The notes beneath the pieces were generated by a model that was not told the DNA's origin, did not search any database, and worked only from the letters and a program-made list of their open reading frames with translations. Position numbers and translations under genes: made by a program. A stretch of DNA of 6,001 nucleotides from Massilia sp. UBA2604 (GTDB taxonomy: Bacteria; Pseudomonadota; Gammaproteobacteria; Burkholderiales; Burkholderiaceae_D), in the NCBI GenBank assembly GCA_002339265.1, contig DDKG01000121.1:487-6487 (forward strand), read 5' to 3'. Positions 1 to 6,001 of this stretch are shown here, piece by piece. Each line of letters opens with the position of its first letter. The first letter of the stretch is position 1.

Positions 1-1001
<1,001 letters not shown>

Positions 1002-1007
1002 TGCCTG

Positions 1008-1012
1008 TCCTC
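1008..1012 (-). promoter_or_regulatory. Ribosome binding site for the GGDEF gene
   Basis: On the minus strand GAGGA lies six bases ahead of the GTG at 1001. This is a normal Shine-Dalgarno spacing and is the main reason for choosing a GTG start rather than the internal ATG. Confidence 0.6.
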
Positions 1013-1142
1013 TTCGGAACGTTGGCGGGGCCAGGGCTCGCATGGCACATATCACGACAACAACGCGTGTTGCCGTAAGGAATTTATGTTACACGCTTTC
1101 GAAAGTCATGGCGCGCACGTTTGGTTGTTGTATGGACAAATG

Positions 1143-1161
1143 CGACACTGTCGTGCACGAC
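1143..1161. promoter_or_regulatory. Two overlapping perfect palindromes, candidate operator
   Basis: The divergent intergenic region (1002-1224) holds CGACA-C-TGTCG at 1143-1153, overlapping the perfect 12-bp palindrome GTCGTGCACGAC at 1150-1161. They share the arm GTCG. The site lies about 36-54 bp upstream of the GATAAT box of the rightward unit, a place where either an activator or a repressor could act. I cannot match it to a known regulator's consensus (it is not a typical CRP or FNR box), so a regulatory role is inference from symmetry and position. Apart from this site and the promoter elements, the intergenic region shows no RNA gene or small ORF that I can support. Confidence 0.35.
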
Positions 1162-1196
1162 TGCAGCTTTTTGATGCGAAGCAGCATCCGATCAGG

Positions 1197-1202
1197 GATA
1201 AT
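1197..1202 (+). promoter_or_regulatory. Candidate -10 box (GATAAT) for the cNMP-binding/transporter unit
   Basis: GATAAT matches the sigma-70 -10 consensus at five of six positions. Transcription would start near 1209, about 16 bases ahead of the ATG at 1225. No good -35 lies at 16-18 bp (TTGATG at 1171-1176 is 20 bp away), so an activator may be needed or the call may be wrong. The box argues against any translation start upstream of 1200. Confidence 0.4.
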
Positions 1203-1224
1203 CAAACAGACAACACACCGCACC

Positions 1225-1725
1225 ATGCCGGAGCACTACGTGATTTTTCGTTTCCTGAAGCCCCCTCGGATGTCGCCGCGCCTGCACCGGCTGAAGAGTT
1301 CTTCCCTGTTCAGTGCCCTGACGCCGCTGGAGTTGAAGATTGTCGATGGATTGCTGCATGAGCGCCGCTATCTGAAGGATGAGATCGTTTTCGACGAGGG
1401 CGAGGAAGGCCAGGCGCTATACCTCCTGATGAGCGGTCGGGTGCGCATCAGCCGCCTGCACGAGGGCGTGACCCAGGTCGTGGCCGAGCTGGAGCCGGGC
1501 GGCTTCTTCGGCGACCTGGCCCTGCTCGACAGCTCGCCGCGCAATGCCCAGGCGCGCGCGCTCGAACCGTGCGAGGTGGCGGTATTCTTCCGCGCCGACT
1601 TCCTGGGCCTGATGGAAACGGATGCCGTGATCGGCTACAAGATCTCGCTGGCGCTGGCGCGCCACATCGGCCTGCGCCTGCGCGAATGGATGGGCACCGG
1701 TCGGCCGCAGCTGGAAGCGCTATGA
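1225..1725 (+). CDS. Cyclic-nucleotide-binding-domain protein without a DNA-binding domain
   Basis: A 166-residue protein made almost wholly of one Crp/cAMP-kinase-type cyclic-nucleotide-binding beta-roll. The domain begins at about residue 25 (LFSALTPLELKIVDGLL), continues through FDEGEEGQALYLLMSGRVRI (56-75), and has the phosphate-binding cassette FFGDLALLDSSPRNAQARA at 94-112. In that cassette the usual FGE is FGD (Asp96), and Arg106 is kept. It ends with a C-helix (about 135-155) and a short tail, with no helix-turn-helix, so it is not a classical Crp/Fnr regulator even though databases may name it so. The open frame extends upstream to 796, but that part is antisense to the GGDEF gene and precedes the likely promoter. 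ATG 1225 is preferred. ATG 1270 (MSPRLHRL) is possible, and neither has a clear Shine-Dalgarno. Its stop overlaps the next gene's start. Whether it binds cAMP, cGMP or another ligand cannot be told from sequence; regulation of the coupled transporter is an inference. Confidence 0.85.
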   Translation: MPEHYVIFRFLKPPRMSPRLHRLKSSSLFSALTPLELKIVDGLLHERRYLKDEIVFDEGEEGQALYLLMSGRVRISRLHEGVTQVVAELEPGGFFGDLALLDSSPRNAQARALEPCEVAVFFRADFLGLMETDAVIGYKISLALARHIGLRLREWMGTGRPQLEAL

Positions 1726-2912
1726 GTCCGGTGCCGGGCATCGTCAACGGCCCCGAGCGCGCCGGTCCCGTGGTCTGGACCGGAATCGTCGCCGCCACCT
1801 GCCTGCTGCTGCTGGTGGTCCAGCAACTGCTGTGGCTGGCCCTGCCCTTCATCTTCGGCACCGTGCTCTATTACGTCCTGCTGGGACCGATGCAGCGCAT
1901 GGTGCGCTCGGGCTTCAGCCGCAATGCCGCCGCGGCCTGGGTCTGCACCCTGTTCTTCACGCTGGCCGGGCTGGCGCTACTGGTGGCCCTGAGCTGGAGC
2001 GACGGACCGGAGGAAGATTCCTGGGAAGCGACCATCGGCCTGTATCTCGACGGCGGTGTGGCTTTTGTCCGCAACTCGCTGGCCATGCTCGAGGCGCGCT
2101 TCCCGATCCTGGCCGAGATGCGCCTCACCTCGACCGTCGACATGGCGTTCACCAGCTATACCAACGACTTCGCGCAGAACCACCTTGGCGACATCGTGGT
2201 CGGCGTCGTGACCTGGGTGCCGTCGCTGCTGCTGGCGCCCTTCCTCACCTTCTTCCTGCTGCGCGACGGCGTGCGCTTCAAGAAGTTTTTGGCGCGGGCA
2301 GTGCCGAATGCCTATTTCGAGCGCGCGCTCTACCTGCTGCACGAGGTCGACCAGACCGCGCGGCGCTACTTCGAAGGCTTGTTGAAACTGACCGTGCTCG
2401 ACACGCTCGTGCTGGCGCTGGGGCTGTGGGTGATCGGGGTGTCGTCACCATTGTTGCTGGGGCTGATTTCGGCCGTGCTGGCCTGGGTACCGTTCGTCGG
2501 ATCGATCGCCGGCTGCGTGCTGGTGGTGATCGTCGCGTCGACCGATGCGCCGGGCAATCCGCTGATGGCGTATGGGGCGATCGGGGTGTTCGTGCTGGTG
2601 CGGCTGCTGGACGATTTCCTGTTCATGCCGCTGACTTTAGGGCGCAGCCTGCATATTCATCCGCTGGTGACGGTGCTGATGATTTTTATTGGCGGGATGC
2701 TGGCCGGGGTGGTGGGGCTGATGCTGGTGCTGCCGTTGCTGGGGGTCGTGATGGTGATTGGCGAGACGCTGGGGACGCTGGTGACCAATCCGAGGTTGCG
2801 GGCGAGGCATCGGTATGCGCGAGCGCTGCGGACCAGGCAGGCCAGCGTGGACCTGGATATTGCGCGCGAGCGGCGTGGGGCGCCGACGCCGAACGCGAAC
2901 CCGGAACAATAA
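1722..2912 (+). CDS. AI-2E family transporter (PerM/UPF0118 type)
   Basis: A 396-residue polytopic inner-membrane protein of the AI-2E transporter family (PF01594), whose members are linked to autoinducer-2 export, Na+/H+ antiport or unknown substrates; the name does not prove AI-2 transport. Hydrophobic segments fall at about 19-54 (two), 70-91, 155-180, 222-272 (two or three), 283-304 and 312-350. Family hallmarks are LAPFLTFFLLRDG at 171-183, ARRYFEGLLKLTVLDT near 213-228, LAWVPFVGSIAG at 253-264, DDFLFMPLTLGRSLHIHPL at 297-315, and the closing IGGMLAGVVGLMLVLPLLGV. The soluble stretch 92-154 carries an acidic cluster (DGPEED). The C-terminal 45 residues are basic then proline-rich and probably cytoplasmic. 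Start: ATG 1722 shares four bases (ATGA) with the upstream stop, implying translational coupling; a weak GGAAG lies just upstream. Earlier in-frame starts would lie inside the cNMP gene. Third-position use drifts from C to G/T after about 2560. Confidence 0.93.
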   Translation: MSPVPGIVNGPERAGPVVWTGIVAATCLLLLVVQQLLWLALPFIFGTVLYYVLLGPMQRMVRSGFSRNAAAAWVCTLFFTLAGLALLVALSWSDGPEEDSWEATIGLYLDGGVAFVRNSLAMLEARFPILAEMRLTSTVDMAFTSYTNDFAQNHLGDIVVGVVTWVPSLLLAPFLTFFLLRDGVRFKKFLARAVPNAYFERALYLLHEVDQTARRYFEGLLKLTVLDTLVLALGLWVIGVSSPLLLGLISAVLAWVPFVGSIAGCVLVVIVASTDAPGNPLMAYGAIGVFVLVRLLDDFLFMPLTLGRSLHIHPLVTVLMIFIGGMLAGVVGLMLVLPLLGVVMVIGETLGTLVTNPRLRARHRYARALRTRQASVDLDIARERRGAPTPNANPEQ

Positions 2913-2913
2913 A

Positions 2914-2939
2914 AAACCGGAGTCGCTGCTCCGGTTCTT
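2914..2939. terminator. Bidirectional Rho-independent terminator between convergent genes
   Basis: An inverted repeat AACCGGAG (2915-2922) / CTCCGGTT (2929-2936) with a 6-base gap lies between the transporter stop (2910-2912) and the ygiQ stop (2952-2950). On the minus strand the stem is followed by six T residues (complement of 2911-2916), giving a strong terminator for ygiQ. On the plus strand the tail is only TTCTT, so it works less clearly for the transporter. Confidence 0.85.
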
Positions 2940-2949
2940 GTCATGGCCG

Positions 2950-5202
<2,253 letters not shown>

Positions 5203-5210
5203 TGGCCGGC

Positions 5211-5216
5211 ATTGTA
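5211..5216 (-). promoter_or_regulatory. Candidate -10 box (TACAAT) directly ahead of ygiQ
   Basis: On the minus strand TACAAT is separated from the ygiQ ATG by eight bases, so transcription would begin at or just before the start codon. No recognisable -35 lies 16-18 bp upstream, where the hairpin 5225-5259 sits. The same hexamer precedes the DUF4404 gene. This is a weak call because it rests on one hexamer. Confidence 0.3.
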
Positions 5217-5220
5217 CCGG

Positions 5221-5259
5221 AAAACCATTTTTGGGGCATCGGACTGCCCCGAAAAATGG
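5221..5259 (-). terminator. 14-bp hairpin plus U4 between the DUF4404 gene and ygiQ
   Basis: CCATTTTTGGGGCA (5225-5238) pairs with TGCCCC-G-AAAAATGG (5245-5259), giving fourteen pairs, one bulged G (5251) and a six-base loop. On the minus strand the stem is followed by TTTT (complement of 5221-5224). It starts 35 bases after the DUF4404 stop, which suits a terminator for that gene. Because it ends only 18 bases before the ygiQ ATG, it could instead be a leader structure if ygiQ is transcribed from upstream. The U tract is short, so termination efficiency is uncertain. Confidence 0.6.
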
Positions 5260-5294
5260 CTTAAAATCAATGACTTGTGGCGCGGATGCCTACG

Positions 5295-5579
5295 TCAAAT
5301 TCCCATGTTCGACAAGATTTGGCCCAGTTCACGCAGGCCGGACTCCACGCGCGGGTGGCGGGCGGCGAAGCGCGCCGCCAGTTCCTGGGTGCGCGAGCCC
5401 AGGCCATAAGTATTGGCGTCGAGCTGCTGCTCGGCGCGGCGCTCGAGCACTTTCTCGATGTCGCCATCGAGCTGGCGCAGCAGGGTTTCCAGTTCGACAT
5501 CGGTGTCGCCCGTTTCTTGCAGTTCGCGGTGCAGGGCTTTCAGGCGTGCCTTCAGGTCGGCATCGTGTTCGGATTGCAT
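5295..5579 (-). CDS. DUF4404 family small protein
   Basis: A 94-residue soluble, charged protein that I recognise as DUF4404 (PF14357), of unknown function. Residues 7-55 form a predicted long amphipathic, possibly coiled-coil helix (DLKARLKALHREL, then LETLLRQLDGDIEKVLERR). A second helix at 63-91 ends in the family's typical close, with FAARHPRVESGLRELGQILS followed by NMGI. There is no signal peptide, cysteine or membrane segment. The reading frame stays open to 5714, but the extra 45 codons run through a REP-like repeat (read as VAPAEAGAQ) and past the likely promoter. ATG 5579 is chosen because GGAG (5589-5586) lies six bases upstream. A TACAAT hexamer at 5612-5607 could be its -10 box. 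It ends 92 bp before ygiQ with a hairpin in between, so the two are probably separate units. Confidence 0.88.
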   Translation of the reverse strand: MQSEHDADLKARLKALHRELQETGDTDVELETLLRQLDGDIEKVLERRAEQQLDANTYGLGSRTQELAARFAARHPRVESGLRELGQILSNMGI

Positions 5580-5585
5580 CGTGTT

Positions 5586-5589
5586 CTCC
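5586..5589 (-). promoter_or_regulatory. Ribosome binding site deciding the DUF4404 start
   Basis: Minus-strand GGAG, within GGAGAA, lies six bases before the ATG at 5579. It favours the 94-residue product over the 139-codon open frame that begins at 5714. Confidence 0.65.
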
Positions 5590-5606
5590 GGTGTTGGCTC
5601 GATTTC

Positions 5607-5612
5607 ATTGTA
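5607..5612 (-). promoter_or_regulatory. Candidate -10 box (TACAAT) of the DUF4404 gene
   Basis: The hexamer matches the sigma-70 -10 consensus at five of six positions and would give a leader of roughly 20 bases containing the Shine-Dalgarno. The -35 region is weak (TTCCTC at 18 bp is the best I see). Confidence 0.4.
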
Positions 5613-5681
5613 AGGCAAGCGGGCCGGGAGGAGGAACACGGCTGTAGGGGTGGGATTGGCGATGGTGGGGTGCGAATGAAA

Positions 5682-5710
5682 TTGGGCTCCCGCCTCCGCG
5701 GGAGCGACGT
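5682..5710 (+). repeat. REP-like palindromic repeat, copy 1
   Basis: A 29-nt element with an internal 8-bp stem, GCTCCCGC (5686-5693) and GCGGGAGC (5698-5705), around a CTCC loop, then a GACGT tail. A second copy lies in inverted orientation at 5763-5791 with one base difference. It resembles the dispersed palindromes found between genes in many proteobacteria. Copy number elsewhere in the genome cannot be seen here. Confidence 0.75.
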
Positions 5711-5762
5711 GCATGAGTTGGTGGCAAAAGAGCTGGAGTCAACTCTTCCCCACCATCAAACA

Positions 5763-5791
5763 ACGTCGCTCCCGCGAAGGCGGGAGCCCAA
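5763..5791 (-). repeat. REP-like palindromic repeat, copy 2 (inverted)
   Basis: Its reverse complement matches copy 1 at 28 of 29 positions; the difference falls in the loop, which reads GAAG here. It has the same 8-bp stem (5768-5775 with 5780-5787). With copy 1 it makes a BIME-like inverted pair around a 52-nt spacer. That spacer holds its own short stem, GAGTTG (5715-5720) with CAACTC (5740-5745). The pair fills most of the gene-free stretch between the peptidase stop and the DUF4404 promoter; no other gene is seen there. Confidence 0.75.
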
Positions 5792-5845
5792 GTACGTAGC
5801 AACCCGATTACGCCGATCGCAGCCCGCGACCGACGCAAGCAGTCA

Positions 5846-6001
5846 TCACTCGCCGGTCAAACCACGGCGCTCCAGCAGCGGCTTGATATCCGCATCCTTG
5901 CCGCGGAAGTTGCGGTACATCTGCATCGCATCCAGCGTGCCGCCGCGCGACAGCAGGGTCTTGCGGAAGTGGTCGCCGTTCTTGCGGGTCAGGCCGCCGT
6001 T
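5846..6001 (-). CDS. dcp: M3 family metallopeptidase, Dcp-type, C-terminal end only
   Basis: The last 51 codons plus TGA (5848-5846) of a gene entering from the right edge. It begins NGGLTRKNGDHFRKTLLSRGG and continues to MYRNFRGKDADIKPLLERRG before the last four residues, which matches the C-terminus of peptidyl-dipeptidase Dcp. That is a zinc peptidase of the thermolysin-fold M3 family that removes dipeptides from peptide C-termini. The NGGLTR opening favours Dcp over oligopeptidase A (PrlC), whose C-terminus, as I recall it, lacks this motif. The HExxH zinc site lies outside the window, so activity and the presence of a signal peptide cannot be judged. Downstream there is no U-tailed terminator; the REP-like pair starts about 55 bases after the stop and may form the 3' end of its transcript. 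Confidence 0.85.
   Translation of the reverse strand, partial: NGGLTRKNGDHFRKTLLSRGGTLDAMQMYRNFRGKDADIKPLLERRGLTGE

Noticed and set aside
5580..5714. N-terminal extension of the DUF4404 protein to the ATG at 5714
   Set aside because: It translates the REP-like repeat and the promoter; a good Shine-Dalgarno supports ATG 5579.
5605..5838. 77-codon minus-strand open frame in the intergenic region
   Set aside because: It is largely a translation of the two palindromic repeats and of the region upstream of DUF4404, with no family likeness.

Overview
The window is GC-rich bacterial chromosome with tightly packed genes. Codon use and the protein families (a YgiQ radical SAM protein, a DUF4404 protein, a Dcp-type M3 peptidase, and a lone cyclic-nucleotide-binding domain coupled to an AI-2E family transporter) suggest a betaproteobacterium, most likely Oxalobacteraceae (Massilia/Telluria-like). 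That placement is inferred from recognised protein sequence, not from a search.

Layout: (1) 1-1001, minus strand: a membrane-anchored GGDEF diguanylate cyclase whose C-terminus lies beyond the left edge. (2) 1002-1224: a divergent promoter region with two overlapping perfect palindromes and a good -10 box for the rightward genes. (3) 1225-2912, plus strand: a two-gene unit with an ATGA stop/start overlap, made of a 166-residue cyclic-nucleotide-binding-domain protein without a DNA-binding domain, followed by a 396-residue AI-2E/PerM-type membrane protein. (4) 2914-2939: a hairpin terminator between convergent genes. (5) 2950-5202, minus: ygiQ, a complete radical SAM protein of 750 residues. 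(6) 5225-5259: a 14-bp hairpin followed by U4 on the minus strand. (7) 5295-5579, minus: a DUF4404 protein of 94 residues. (8) 5580-5845: a gene-free stretch holding an inverted pair of 29-nt REP-like palindromes. (9) 5846-6001, minus: the last 51 codons of a Dcp-type M3 metallopeptidase.

How they fit together: the left half combines a c-di-GMP synthase with a divergently transcribed nucleotide-sensor-like protein and a transporter, so it looks like a small signalling/membrane cluster; any functional link between the two sides is inference. The right half is a run of unrelated, broadly conserved genes on the minus strand, each apparently with its own signals.

No clear new multi-gene system is visible. 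The points worth a second look are the altered inhibitory site of the cyclase, the operator-like palindromes, the helix-turn-helix-less sensor coupled to a transporter, the hairpin and possible leaderless start of ygiQ, and the REP-like pair.
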